Shown one piece after another: positions 1 through 6,644 of a stretch of 12,558 bases of DNA (its first letter is position 1; every line of letters starts with the position of its first letter). This stretch comes from Thermaceae bacterium. Lineage in GTDB: Bacteria; Deinococcota; Deinococci; Deinococcales; Marinithermaceae. Where the stretch lies: the NCBI GenBank assembly GCA_015490435.1, contig WFXV01000191.1, positions 1 to 12,558 on the forward strand. Reading direction: 5' to 3'. Both the position numbers and the translations under genes were made by a program. The notes below the pieces were generated by a model that was not told the origin of the DNA, ran no database searches, and saw nothing but the letters and a program-made list of their open reading frames with translations.

Positions 1-563
1 TCTACGACCTGCTCCTCGGCGCGCCCCGCTGGCCCGACCTCGAGGCCGGCTACCAGGCGGCGGCGAGCGCCCGGCCGGGCCCGCCCCCCGAGGGCCGGGT
101 GGGGGCGGGGGCCGGGGCCAGCGCCGGGAAGTACCGCGCCCCCGTGCCCACCGGCCAGGGCTACGCCCAGCTCGAGGAGGCCGGGGTGCGGGTCGCGGCG
201 CTCGCGGTGCCGAACCCGGTGGGGGACGTCTACGACCCGGCGGGGAACCTGGTCGCCGGGCACGGCGAACCCCGGCCCCGCCCCGGCGCCCCCATGGAGA
301 ACACCACCCTGGTCGCGGTCCTGCTCGAGGCCAAAATCGAAAAACCCCAGGCCAAGCTCCTCGCCGACGCCGCCCAGGCCGCGATCGGGCGGGTCGTCCG
401 CCCCTCCCACACCCCCTGGGACGGGGATGCGAGCTTCGTCCTCTCCACCGCCCGCGGCCCCGAGGCGCCCCTCGGGCTGCTCGCGGTGCTGGTGCAGGAG
501 GCGGTGGCGGCGGCGATCGTGCGGGCGGCTAAAGCCGGCGAAGGATCGGCTCGGGACCGCTGA
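1..563 (+). CDS. P1-family (S58/DmpA-like) aminopeptidase, 3' part
   Basis: The window opens inside this gene; in-frame codons begin at base 3 and 186 residues are visible, roughly half of a typical 320-350 residue family member. P1 peptidases are self-processing N-terminal-nucleophile hydrolases that release N-terminal residues from peptides. Visible landmarks are a glycine-rich GRVGAGAGASAGK at visible residues 31-43, NPVGDVYDP at 71-79, an ENTT segment at 99-102 and HTPWDGD at 136-142. By comparison with DmpA, the Thr-Thr pair at 101-102 sits where self-cleavage creates the new N-terminal nucleophile, so the catalytic centre looks intact. The stretch after GK (PVPTGQGYAQ, 48-57) departs from the usual GG-x-G-rich segment. 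The gene ends in a TGA and its last 35 bases overlap the convergent tsaE. The family call is firm; the substrate is unknown. Confidence 0.85.
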   Translation, partial: YDLLLGAPRWPDLEAGYQAAASARPGPPPEGRVGAGAGASAGKYRAPVPTGQGYAQLEEAGVRVAALAVPNPVGDVYDPAGNLVAGHGEPRPRPGAPMENTTLVAVLLEAKIEKPQAKLLADAAQAAIGRVVRPSHTPWDGDASFVLSTARGPEAPLGLLAVLVQEAVAAAIVRAAKAGEGSARDR

Positions 564-963
564 CCCGGGCCCTCCGCGCGGTCTCCGAGACCGGTTTTAG
601 CACCACCTCCACCGCCCCCGGAAAGTCCTCCCGCCGGCCCCACTCGATGGCGGTGAGCCGGGCCTCCTCCATCCCCTCGAAGAGGCCGAGCTCCTGGGCC
701 ATCTCGGGTTCGGGGAGGCGGTAGAGGTCGGCGTGAAGGAGCGGCCCCTCGGGGGTGGGGTAGACGTGGAGCAGGGTGTAGGTGGGGCTGGTCACCCGCC
801 CAGTAAACCCGAGGGCCCGGGCAAGGTGGCGCACGAAGGTGGTCTTCCCGGCCCCGAGCGGCCCGAAAAGGAGCAAGACCGACCCCTTGGGAAGGGCGCG
901 GGCAAGCCGGGCGGCGAGCTCCGCAGTCGCCGCCTCGTCTTCGAGCTCGAAGACCCGCTCCAC
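529..963 (-). CDS. tsaE: tRNA threonylcarbamoyladenosine biosynthesis ATPase TsaE
   Basis: TsaE is the cytoplasmic P-loop ATPase that works with TsaB and TsaD to transfer threonylcarbamoyl to A37 of ANN-decoding tRNAs. The 144-residue protein has the normal family length. It carries the Walker A motif GPLGAGKT at residues 34-41, TSPTYTL at 58-64, the family signature HADLYRL at 77-83 and IEWG at 106-109. Translation begins at a GTG only 2 bases after the stop of the upstream coiled-coil gene, which implies translational coupling. It is the last gene of the minus-strand run and converges on the P1 peptidase with a 35-base overlap. No tsaB, tsaC or tsaD lies in the window. The identification is strong. 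Confidence 0.95.
   Translation of the reverse strand: MERVFELEDEAATAELAARLARALPKGSVLLLFGPLGAGKTTFVRHLARALGFTGRVTSPTYTLLHVYPTPEGPLLHADLYRLPEPEMAQELGLFEGMEEARLTAIEWGRREDFPGAVEVVLKPVSETARRARVSGPEPILRRL
579..598 (+). terminator. Intrinsic-terminator-like hairpin after the P1 peptidase
   Basis: CGGTCT (579-584) pairs with AGACCG (588-593) around a CCG loop, followed by GTTTT. It lies 16 bases past the peptidase stop codon. The same bases encode a KPVSETAR segment of TsaE on the other strand, so the hairpin is embedded in coding sequence. The stem is short and the T-run is only four, so function is inferred. Confidence 0.4.
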
Positions 964-965
964 GG

Positions 966-3338
966 CTAGCCGAGCTCTTTCTCCAGGGTCTGGATCAGCT
1001 TCGAGAGCAGGGGCTTCTCGGCGAGCAGCGCGAGCTCGCCGTCGGGGAAGAAGGCGAGCAGGAAGACGTGCTCGGGGAGGTAGAGGGTGGCGAGCCGCGC
1101 CCGGCCGGCGGATTCCACCTCCTCCTTGAAGGCGGCGAGGAGAGCCGGGTCCACCGGGGACTCGCCCTCCACTTCCTCGCCGAGGAAGGCGGCGGCGAGC
1201 ACGCCGCGGCGCCTGAAGGGCGCGAGGCGGTCGCGCTTTTCCGGCTTCTCGGCCTCCTCGAAGACCCCGAGGAGGGCCTCGAGCTGCTCGCCCCCGAGCT
1301 CGCTGGCGAGCTCCTTGGCCGCCCGGTACTCCTCGGCGAGCTGCTCGAGCAGGGGCTCGGCCTCAGAAAGCGCCTGGGCCAGCTCCAAGAGCCCCTCGGT
1401 ACCGAGCCGGTCGAGCCGGGCGAACCCCTGCTCCAGAAAGCCCATCATCGCCCCCAGCCGGCTCCGGGTCTCGCCGGTCATCCCCTTGTAGCGGGAAAAC
1501 CCCTCGGCGAGCCGGGCGTAGCGGTCGGCGAGGCTCTTGCGGAAGGCCTCGCGCCGGCCCTCGAGGGCCTTGAGCTCGGCCTCGAGGGCCTCGAAGTCGG
1601 GGAGCTCCTCGGCGAGCCGTTCCTCGGCCTCGGCGAGGCGGGCGAGGAAGGCCTCGCCCCCGAGCCCCAAATAGCGCTCGGCCTCGGAGCGCATCCGGGC
1701 GAGCCGGGCCCGGGCCCGGCGGCGCTCCGCCGCCACCCACTCCTCGACCTGGGCACGGAGGGCAGAAAGCGGCGGGAACCGGCCCTTTTCCAGCTCGGCC
1801 TCGGCCTCGGCGAGGGCGGGGAGCTCGAGCCCGAAGCGCTCGGCCCGGAGCTTGAGCCGCTCGAGCTCGCGGGCGGCCCGGGCCCGGGCCTCGGCCTCGA
1901 GGCGGGCGATCGCCTCCTCGGCCTCGTCGAGCTCGCCGGCGGCGAGGGCGGCCTCGGCGGCGGCGCGGGTCTCCACCAGCTCGGGAAGCTCGGGCAGCGC
2001 CCGGAGCCGGGCGGCGAGCGCCTCGGCGCGGTCGGAGAGCGCCGCCGGGAGGCGGCTTTTGAGCTCCTGGTAGAGGGCCTCCTCGACCTCGCCGGCCTCG
2101 GCCTGGGCCAAGAGCCGCTCGAGGTCCTCGGCCAGGCGGGGGTAGCGGGCGGCGTCGAGCTGGGCGCGGGCCTCCTCGGCGAAGGCCCGGGCCTCCTCGG
2201 CCAGCCGGCGGGCCTTGGCCTCGGCCTCCTTTCGCGCCTGGGCCCGGCGAAGGAGGGCCTCGGCGGCGCGCTCGAGCTCGGAGAGCCCCTCGGGCACCAC
2301 GCCCTTCTTGAGGGCCTCCTCCACCGCCTGCATCTGGGCCCAAAGCCCCGCCGCCTGCTCCCCCTGGGCCTCGGCCTCGCGGAGCTTTTCCGCCACCCAC
2401 TCAAACCGCGCCCGGGCCTCGGCGAGCATCTCCTCCTCGGCGGATTTGAGCTCGTCCTCGAAGGCGGCGATCGCCTCGCCCAAGAGCTCCCCCTTCTCGT
2501 GGCGGGCGAGCAACTCCTGGTAGCGCTTCGCCCAGGGATCCTTGGCGAGCACCGCCGGGTGGCGCTCGGCGAGGGCCTTTAGCTTGTGCTCCTCCTCGAT
2601 CCGCTCGATCTCGCGGATCTTGTCCTGCTGCTCGGGGGGAAGGAGCTCGAGGTCGAGCTCGAGCGGCTCGTCCTCCTCGATCATCACGAGGAGCTCCTCC
2701 TCGGTGGCCGGTTCCACCACCGAGGACTCGACCAGCTTCAAAAGCTCGCTCGCGAGCTCGCGGGCGCGCTCGAGCTCGGCCCCGGCGAGGATCCGCTCCT
2801 CCTGGGCGGCCTTGACCTGCTCGATCAGCGAGGCGAGCCGCTTGACCTTGCGCCCCCCCACCTTCTTGACCCGCTCGTAGAAGCCCTCGAGCTCGGCGAT
2901 CGCCCGGGCCTGCTGCACCAGCCGGCTCTCGAGCTTCTCCTCGAGCGCCTCCACCACCGCCCGGGCCTCGGCGGCGGCCTCCGGGTCCCACTCCGCCCGA
3001 AGGCCCCCGAGGAGCCGGCGGAGCCTTTGCACCTCGGGCCAGTCGATGTAGAGGCTGAAGGCCTTGAGGGCGCGCTCGAGCTCGGCGAGCTCGGCCTCCT
3101 CCCCACCACCGCCCGCGAGCCTTCTAAGGAGCTCCTCCACCTTGGCCCGGGCCTCGGCCGCGGGCATCCGCCGCGCGAGCTCGGGGTAGACGACCCGCTT
3201 CAGGATGCGCTCGACGTCGGCGTCGTCCAGGGCCTCGGGGGGCTTTCCCGCCCGGCGCAGGGCCTCCTCGAGGAGCGCCTCGGTCCGCTCCTTCAAAAGG
3301 GGCCTCAGGGCCTCGGCCAGCGCGGCGTAGCGACTCAT
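966..3338 (-). CDS. Large coiled-coil protein of unknown function (790 aa)
   Basis: I do not recognise a named family. The protein is dominated by Ala, Glu, Leu and Arg. Residues from about 100 to 720 read as nearly continuous charged heptad-like helix, broken by a Glu/Asp-rich acidic patch near 235-255. The N-terminal 75 residues (starting MSRYAALAEAL) look like a compact helical bundle. The last 60 or so change character to a beta-rich pattern around LATLYLPEHVFLLAFFPDG with a closing helix, suggesting a small globular domain. There is no P-loop, so it is not an SMC or Rad50 ATPase, and no signal peptide or membrane segment. I chose the ATG at 3338 because an upstream in-frame ATG at 3392 adds a Cys/Arg-rich tail and would run 50 bases into the DUF502 gene. 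The gene follows DUF502 by 4 bases and precedes tsaE by 2. A structural or scaffolding role is only a guess. Confidence 0.85.
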   Translation of the reverse strand: MSRYAALAEALRPLLKERTEALLEEALRRAGKPPEALDDADVERILKRVVYPELARRMPAAEARAKVEELLRRLAGGGGEEAELAELERALKAFSLYIDWPEVQRLRRLLGGLRAEWDPEAAAEARAVVEALEEKLESRLVQQARAIAELEGFYERVKKVGGRKVKRLASLIEQVKAAQEERILAGAELERARELASELLKLVESSVVEPATEEELLVMIEEDEPLELDLELLPPEQQDKIREIERIEEEHKLKALAERHPAVLAKDPWAKRYQELLARHEKGELLGEAIAAFEDELKSAEEEMLAEARARFEWVAEKLREAEAQGEQAAGLWAQMQAVEEALKKGVVPEGLSELERAAEALLRRAQARKEAEAKARRLAEEARAFAEEARAQLDAARYPRLAEDLERLLAQAEAGEVEEALYQELKSRLPAALSDRAEALAARLRALPELPELVETRAAAEAALAAGELDEAEEAIARLEAEARARAARELERLKLRAERFGLELPALAEAEAELEKGRFPPLSALRAQVEEWVAAERRRARARLARMRSEAERYLGLGGEAFLARLAEAEERLAEELPDFEALEAELKALEGRREAFRKSLADRYARLAEGFSRYKGMTGETRSRLGAMMGFLEQGFARLDRLGTEGLLELAQALSEAEPLLEQLAEEYRAAKELASELGGEQLEALLGVFEEAEKPEKRDRLAPFRRRGVLAAAFLGEEVEGESPVDPALLAAFKEEVESAGRARLATLYLPEHVFLLAFFPDGELALLAEKPLLSKLIQTLEKELG

Positions 3339-3350
3339 TGCTCTATGATA
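3339..3350 (-). promoter_or_regulatory. Candidate leaderless -10 box for the coiled-coil gene
   Basis: Read on the minus strand, TATCAT (3350-3345) is followed by exactly six bases (AGAGCA) and then ATG. That is the spacing expected when transcription starts at or beside the start codon, as in the leaderless promoters common in Deinococcota. There is no Shine-Dalgarno sequence and no convincing -35 box. The box overlaps the stop codon of the DUF502 gene, so it would be an internal operon promoter. Confidence 0.4.
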
Positions 3351-3963
3351 GCCGGCGCCTCGGCGGCGCCTCGGGCAAAAGGAAGCCCACACTCACCACG
3401 AAGCGGATGGCGTCGTCCACCCCGATCTCGAGGGGGATCAGCTCCGACTCCGGCACCACCAGCAAAAACCCCGAGGCGGGCACCGGGCTGGTGGGGACCA
3501 CCACCACCACGTGCCCCTCGGGCAGGGGCGGGAGCCGCCCGGCCACCGGCTGCACCACGAAGCAAAGGGCGTAGGTCCCCCGCCGGGGGTACTCGATCAG
3601 GGCGGCGCGGGAGAACTGCAGCTCGCTCTTCCCGAAAAGGCCCCGGGTGATCTGCTTCACCGCCCGGTAGATGTCCCCCACCAGGGGCACGAGCTCGAAG
3701 GCGCGCTCGAGCGCCTCCACCGTGCGCCGCCCCACCCAGTTCGAGACCAGCATCCCGAAGAGCACCACGAGGAGCACCGCGAGGGCGATCCCAAAGAGCG
3801 GCACCAGGGGCTCGAGCCCGGGGGGGATCGAGAGCCCGAGGAGGTCGAGGAGCCCGCCAAAGAGCCAGAGCGCCTGCCGGTAGACCCAGGCAAGGATCCA
3901 GAGGGTGACGAGAAGCGGCAAAAGCGCCGCCAGCCCCGCGAGGAAGTAGCGCTCGAGCCTCAA
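3343..3963 (-). CDS. DUF502 family membrane protein
   Basis: The 206-residue protein has two hydrophobic segments, at about residues 7-36 and 54-75, followed by a mostly soluble beta-rich domain. The family signatures are clear: VPLVGDIYRAVKQ at 92-104, and the block VVPTSPVPASGFLLVVPE (155-172) continuing into IPLEIGVDDAIRFVV. DUF502 proteins are small inner-membrane proteins of unknown biochemical role. The start is a TTG overlapping the stop of the upstream lipoprotein gene by 4 bases, and a good GGAGG sits 6 bases before it, which supports this unusual start. Placement between a lipoprotein and a coiled-coil protein hints at an envelope role, which is inference. Confidence 0.9.
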   Translation of the reverse strand: MRLERYFLAGLAALLPLLVTLWILAWVYRQALWLFGGLLDLLGLSIPPGLEPLVPLFGIALAVLLVVLFGMLVSNWVGRRTVEALERAFELVPLVGDIYRAVKQITRGLFGKSELQFSRAALIEYPRRGTYALCFVVQPVAGRLPPLPEGHVVVVVPTSPVPASGFLLVVPESELIPLEIGVDDAIRFVVSVGFLLPEAPPRRRLS

Positions 3964-4382
3964 GGCAGCACCTCCAGGTCAAAGACCCCCGAGCGGTAGC
4001 GGAGGACCACCCGGCGCCGCACCCCCTCCCGCTCGATCACCATCCGGGCCTCGAAGGACTCGGGCGGGCGCTCGGTGAGTGCGAGCTCCACCACCCGGTA
4101 GCCGAGGTCCGAAAGCGCCCCTTTTAGCCAAAAGAGCACCCGCTCGAAGGACTCGGGCGAGGTGAAGCGGCTTTGGCTCGCCGCGCCCTGGTAGCGCTGG
4201 AAGAGGATCACGCTCCCCTCGGGGGCGGCGAGGCCGAGCTCGGGATTCAGGAGGATCCGCCCCCCGGCGTCGCGGAGCACCAGCACCCCGGGCCCCGCCT
4301 TGGCCGGGGGATAGGCGGGCTTCTTCGCGGTCGGGGCGCAGGCCGCGAGGAGGAGAAGGAAGAGGAGCAAGAGCCACCTCAT
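3960..4382 (-). CDS. Small predicted lipoprotein, unknown function
   Basis: The 140-residue product begins MRWLLLLFLLLLAAC, a short charged start, a poly-leucine core and a lipobox (Leu12-Ala-Ala-Cys15). It is therefore very likely exported and lipid-anchored at Cys15. A Pro/Lys/Ala linker to about residue 30 is followed by a roughly 110-residue alpha/beta domain with no motif I recognise, ending FDLEVLP. Its ATG overlaps the nadE stop by 4 bases and its own stop overlaps the DUF502 start by 4 bases, so it is translated as part of the run. The Shine-Dalgarno sequence is weak, which fits coupling to nadE translation. Export is well supported; function is unknown. Confidence 0.85.
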   Translation of the reverse strand: MRWLLLLFLLLLAACAPTAKKPAYPPAKAGPGVLVLRDAGGRILLNPELGLAAPEGSVILFQRYQGAASQSRFTSPESFERVLFWLKGALSDLGYRVVELALTERPPESFEARMVIEREGVRRRVVLRYRSGVFDLEVLP

Positions 4383-5233
4383 TCGAGCTCGATTCTAAAG
4401 TCGAGGGGCCTCAGGTAGAACTCGTGGATCGCGGTGGTCGAGACCACCGCCACCGTGGGCAGGTGGCGCTTGTAATGGGTCCGGTTCACCAGCTCCTTGA
4501 CCCGGCGAATCTCCTCCGGACGGTAGCCGAGGGCCTCGATGTAGCGGTCGGGGTAGCCCTTCAGGTAGTGCTCGAGGATCACGTCGGCCCGGACGTAGGC
4601 GATCCCGAGGTCGTCTTCGTCGGTCTGGCCGGGGATGAGGTCGGCGGTGGGGGGCTTTTTCCGCACCTCCTCGGGGACCCCGAGCTCCTCGGCGAGCCCC
4701 CAGACCTGGGTCTTGTAGAGGTCGCCCAAGGGGTTCACCGGGGGGGCGTCGTCGCCGTGCCAGGTGAAGTAGCCAAAGAGCCGCTCGGTCTTGTTCCCGG
4801 TGCCGAGGGGAAGGGCGTGGTAGGCCACCGAGAGGTCGAAGAGCACGATCATCCGGGCCCGGGCCTTGACGTTGCCCTTGCGGTGGGGGGTGATGTCGGG
4901 GCGGAGGGCGGCGTAGCCCTCGACCATGGCGGTGATGTCGACGACCTCGAGCTCCACCCCGAACGCCTCGGCCACCCGCCGGGCGTCGGCGAGCGATCGG
5001 GGGTCGCTCTCGGCGTGGGGCAGGGCCAGGGCGTGGACGTTCTCGGGGCCCAGCGCCCGCACCGCGAGCGCCAGCGTGGTCGCCGAGTCCACCCCGCCGG
5101 AGACCGCGACCAGGCCCTTCTCGTACCCCCTCCAGGCGAGCTCGCGGCGGAGGAAGCCGGTGAGGTAGTCGGCGACCGCGGGGTAGTCGAGCTCGAGCAC
5201 CTCGCCGCCGGGAACGCCGTAGATCTTCCTCAT
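4379..5233 (-). CDS. nadE: NAD+ synthetase, synthetase subunit
   Basis: This enzyme adenylates nicotinate adenine dinucleotide with ATP and amidates it to NAD+, the last step of NAD synthesis. The 284-residue protein is the size of a stand-alone (ammonia-type) NadE, not the roughly 550-680 residue glutamine-dependent fusion. Motifs in order: ATP pyrophosphatase loop SGGVDS at 45-50, NVKARARM at 121-128, GTGNKTE at 144-150, GDLYKTQV at 170-177, and KPPTADLIPGQTDEDDLG at 193-210, which is diagnostic of NadE. The wording around GTGNKTERLFGYFT is closest to the archaeal-type branch as I know it. A GGAGG lies 4 bases before the ATG, and the start overlaps the stop of the nitrilase-family gene by 4 bases. 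That neighbour is the likely source of ammonia from glutamine. Confidence 0.95.
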   Translation of the reverse strand: MRKIYGVPGGEVLELDYPAVADYLTGFLRRELAWRGYEKGLVAVSGGVDSATTLALAVRALGPENVHALALPHAESDPRSLADARRVAEAFGVELEVVDITAMVEGYAALRPDITPHRKGNVKARARMIVLFDLSVAYHALPLGTGNKTERLFGYFTWHGDDAPPVNPLGDLYKTQVWGLAEELGVPEEVRKKPPTADLIPGQTDEDDLGIAYVRADVILEHYLKGYPDRYIEALGYRPEEIRRVKELVNRTHYKRHLPTVAVVSTTAIHEFYLRPLDFRIELE

Positions 5234-6096
5234 AGCGCCTCCACCACCCGCTTGAGGTCGTTAAAAAGCAGGGGAAGCCCGCTTTTCAGGTCGGCGAGCA
5301 TGGGGTTGTCGTAGCGCACCGGGGGGATGCGGTCGAAGTCGAGGTCAACGACGAGCGCCGCCTCCTCGAAGACCGGGGCCTCGGCCAGGATCCGCCCCTC
5401 GGGCGAGGCCACCAGGCTCCCCCCGCTCATCCCCTTGCCGGCCTCGCTCCCTACCAGGCTGGCGAGCACCACGTAGAGCCCGTGCTCGGCGGCGACGCTC
5501 TTTGCGAGCTCCCGCCAGCGCTCGACGTTGGCCGGGCGCGGGCCGAAGAAGCCCCGGGCCGGGCTGGCGGAGGGGACGTAGATCACCTCCGCCCCGTCCA
5601 AAGCGGCGAGGGTGCTGGTGATCGAGTGCCAGAAGTCCTCGCAGATCAAAATCGCCGCCCGCCCGAACCGGGTGTCGAAGGCCCGAACCGCGTGCCCCCG
5701 GGAGAGGTAGCGCTCCTCGTCGAAGACCCCGTAGGTGGGCAGGAAGACCTTGCGGTGCAGGTGCAAAAGCCCCCGCCCCCCGAGCTCGAAGTAAGCGGCG
5801 GCGTTGTAGTAGGCCCCCTCCCGCTCGTCCTTCTCGTAGAACCCGATCACGAGGTCGAGGGGCCCCTCCCAGACCCGGCGGCGGATCGCGTCGAGCCGCT
5901 CGCCGAGCGCCTCGACCGCAAGGGCGAGCTCCCTGACCCCACCCTGGAGGAAGTACCCGGTGGGGAAGGCCTCGGGGAGGACGACGACCTCGGGCGCGTC
6001 CTCGGCGAGCTCGGCGAGGGCCGCCTCCAGCCGGGCGAGGTTCTTCTTGACCTGCCCCTTCTCGGGGGCGAGCTGGAGCACCGCGTGCCGGACCAT
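5230..6096 (-). CDS. Nitrilase-superfamily amidase, probable glutaminase partner of NadE
   Basis: This 288-residue carbon-nitrogen hydrolase has the complete Glu-Lys-Cys triad: Glu42 in PEAFPTGY, Lys116 in HRKVFLPTYGVFDEERY, and Cys152 in LICEDFW. These contexts match the glutaminase domain that is fused to the N-terminus of glutamine-dependent NAD synthetases, and the gene lies immediately upstream of nadE with a 4-base overlap, the same order as in the fusion. I infer that it hydrolyses glutamine and supplies ammonia to NadE in a two-subunit enzyme. It could instead be an unrelated amidase such as an omega-amidase, but the coupling argues against that. The ATG at 6096 has no Shine-Dalgarno sequence and follows a -10-like box by six bases, suggesting a leaderless message. 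It heads the minus-strand run. Confidence 0.88.
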   Translation of the reverse strand: MVRHAVLQLAPEKGQVKKNLARLEAALAELAEDAPEVVVLPEAFPTGYFLQGGVRELALAVEALGERLDAIRRRVWEGPLDLVIGFYEKDEREGAYYNAAAYFELGGRGLLHLHRKVFLPTYGVFDEERYLSRGHAVRAFDTRFGRAAILICEDFWHSITSTLAALDGAEVIYVPSASPARGFFGPRPANVERWRELAKSVAAEHGLYVVLASLVGSEAGKGMSGGSLVASPEGRILAEAPVFEEAALVVDLDFDRIPPVRYDNPMLADLKSGLPLLFNDLKRVVEAL

Positions 6097-6102
6097 GGGC
6101 TC

Positions 6103-6108
6103 AGTCTA
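6103..6108 (-). promoter_or_regulatory. Candidate leaderless -10 box for the NAD synthesis operon
   Basis: On the minus strand TAGACT is followed by six bases (GAGCCC) and the ATG of the nitrilase-family gene. Transcription starting at the ATG would fit the box position, and the absence of a Shine-Dalgarno sequence agrees. No clear -35 box is visible. The region shares a CTAT/ATAG inverted repeat (6106-6109 and 6116-6119) with the divergent promoter. Confidence 0.4.
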
Positions 6109-6114
6109 TCGCGG

Positions 6115-6140
6115 TATAGTGGGGAAAACCGGAAAGGAGG
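6115..6140 (+). promoter_or_regulatory. -10 box and ribosome binding site of the CBS-domain gene
   Basis: TATAGT at 6115-6120 is a near-consensus -10 hexamer, and AAAGGAGG at 6133-6140 is a strong Shine-Dalgarno sequence 5 bases before the ATG at 6146. A start of transcription near 6127 would give a leader of about 20 bases. The -35 region is not convincing and overlaps the promoter and start region of the divergent NAD operon. Confidence 0.5.
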
Positions 6141-6145
6141 CGGCG

Positions 6146-6580
6146 ATGACCATCAAGCAGCTGCTCGACAAGAAAGGCCGCGAGGTCCACACCATTGGCC
6201 CCGACGAGCGCGTCTTCGAGGCGATCCGCCGCATGGCCGAGCTGGGGATCGGCGCGCTGGTGGTCACCGAGGGCGAGAAGCCGGTGGGGATCATCACCGA
6301 GCGCGACTACGCCCGGAAGGTGATCCTGAAGGGCCGCTCCTCGAAGGAGACCCCGGTGCGGGCGATCATGACCGAGAAGGTGATCTACATCCGGCCGGAG
6401 CAGACGATCGAGGACGCGATGGCGATCATGACCGAGAAGAAGATCCGGCACCTGCCGGTGCTGGAGGAAGGCAGGCTCGCCGGGATCATCTCGATCGGGG
6501 ACGTGGTCAAGGCGATCATCGAGAACCAGCAGTTCGTGATTGATCAGCTTACAAACTACATCCACGGCGACCGCTCGTAA
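6146..6580 (+). CDS. Stand-alone two-CBS-domain protein
   Basis: The 144-residue protein is almost entirely a tandem CBS pair (Bateman module). CBS1 spans about residues 12-62 and ends with GIITERDYARKV (48-59); CBS2 spans about 74-128 and ends with GIISIGDVVKAI (113-124). Such modules bind adenosine ligands (AMP, ATP, S-adenosylmethionine, NAD(H)) and usually act as energy or redox sensors. There is no attached catalytic or DNA-binding domain. The start at 6146 is fixed by the Shine-Dalgarno sequence; a longer in-frame extension to 5960 would run antisense through the nitrilase gene and is rejected. It is transcribed alone, between a divergent promoter and a terminator-like hairpin. The ligand and partner are unknown. 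Confidence 0.92.
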   Translation: MTIKQLLDKKGREVHTIGPDERVFEAIRRMAELGIGALVVTEGEKPVGIITERDYARKVILKGRSSKETPVRAIMTEKVIYIRPEQTIEDAMAIMTEKKIRHLPVLEEGRLAGIISIGDVVKAIIENQQFVIDQLTNYIHGDRS

Positions 6581-6602
6581 AAACCGCCCTAGGGAGCATT
6601 CC

Positions 6603-6627
6603 AAGGACCCCCGAAATGGGGGTCCTT
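6603..6627 (+). terminator. Perfect 10-bp hairpin after the CBS-domain gene
   Basis: AAGGACCCCC (6603-6612) and GGGGGTCCTT (6618-6627) are exact inverted repeats around a GAAAT loop, starting 22 bases after the CBS stop codon. The only T-tract is the TT closing the stem, so classical intrinsic termination is imperfect, but position and stability make a terminator the best reading. Being symmetric, it could act on both strands. Confidence 0.65.
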
Positions 6628-6644
6628 ATGCGCCCTCTTTGCGC

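Noticed and set aside
1068..2582. A 504-codon plus-strand open frame opposite the coiled-coil gene
   Set aside because: It is a mirror of GAG/CTC-rich codons. The translation is low-complexity Leu-Gly-Glu with no domain, while the minus strand gives a coherent coiled-coil protein within an operon.
966..3338. Dense recurrence of GAGCTC and CTCGAG as a possible repeat or uptake signal
   Set aside because: These hexamers follow from frequent Glu-Leu and Leu-Glu pairs with GAG and CTC codons; spacing is irregular and concentrated in coding sequence.
3339..3392. Longer N-terminus for the coiled-coil protein from an ATG at 3392
   Set aside because: It adds a Cys/Arg-rich 18-residue tail, overlaps DUF502 by 50 bases, and ignores the well-placed -10 box before the ATG at 3338.
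2586..3650. A 354-codon plus-strand open frame
   Set aside because: It runs antisense through two real genes (coiled coil and DUF502) and ends in Pro/Arg/Ala low complexity; a GC-rich shadow.
5230..5233. Possible frameshift splitting a fused NAD synthetase
   Set aside because: Both proteins have complete domains and sensible ends, and the 4-base ATGA junction with a good GGAGG before it is a normal coupling site, like the other junctions in this run.
4424..5314. A 296-codon plus-strand open frame opposite nadE
   Set aside because: The product is low-complexity Gly/Val/Glu, and nadE on the other strand carries all family motifs.
5960..6145. N-terminal extension of the CBS protein
   Set aside because: It would be antisense to the nitrilase gene, is Ser/Ala/Arg low complexity, and skips the strong Shine-Dalgarno sequence at 6133-6140.
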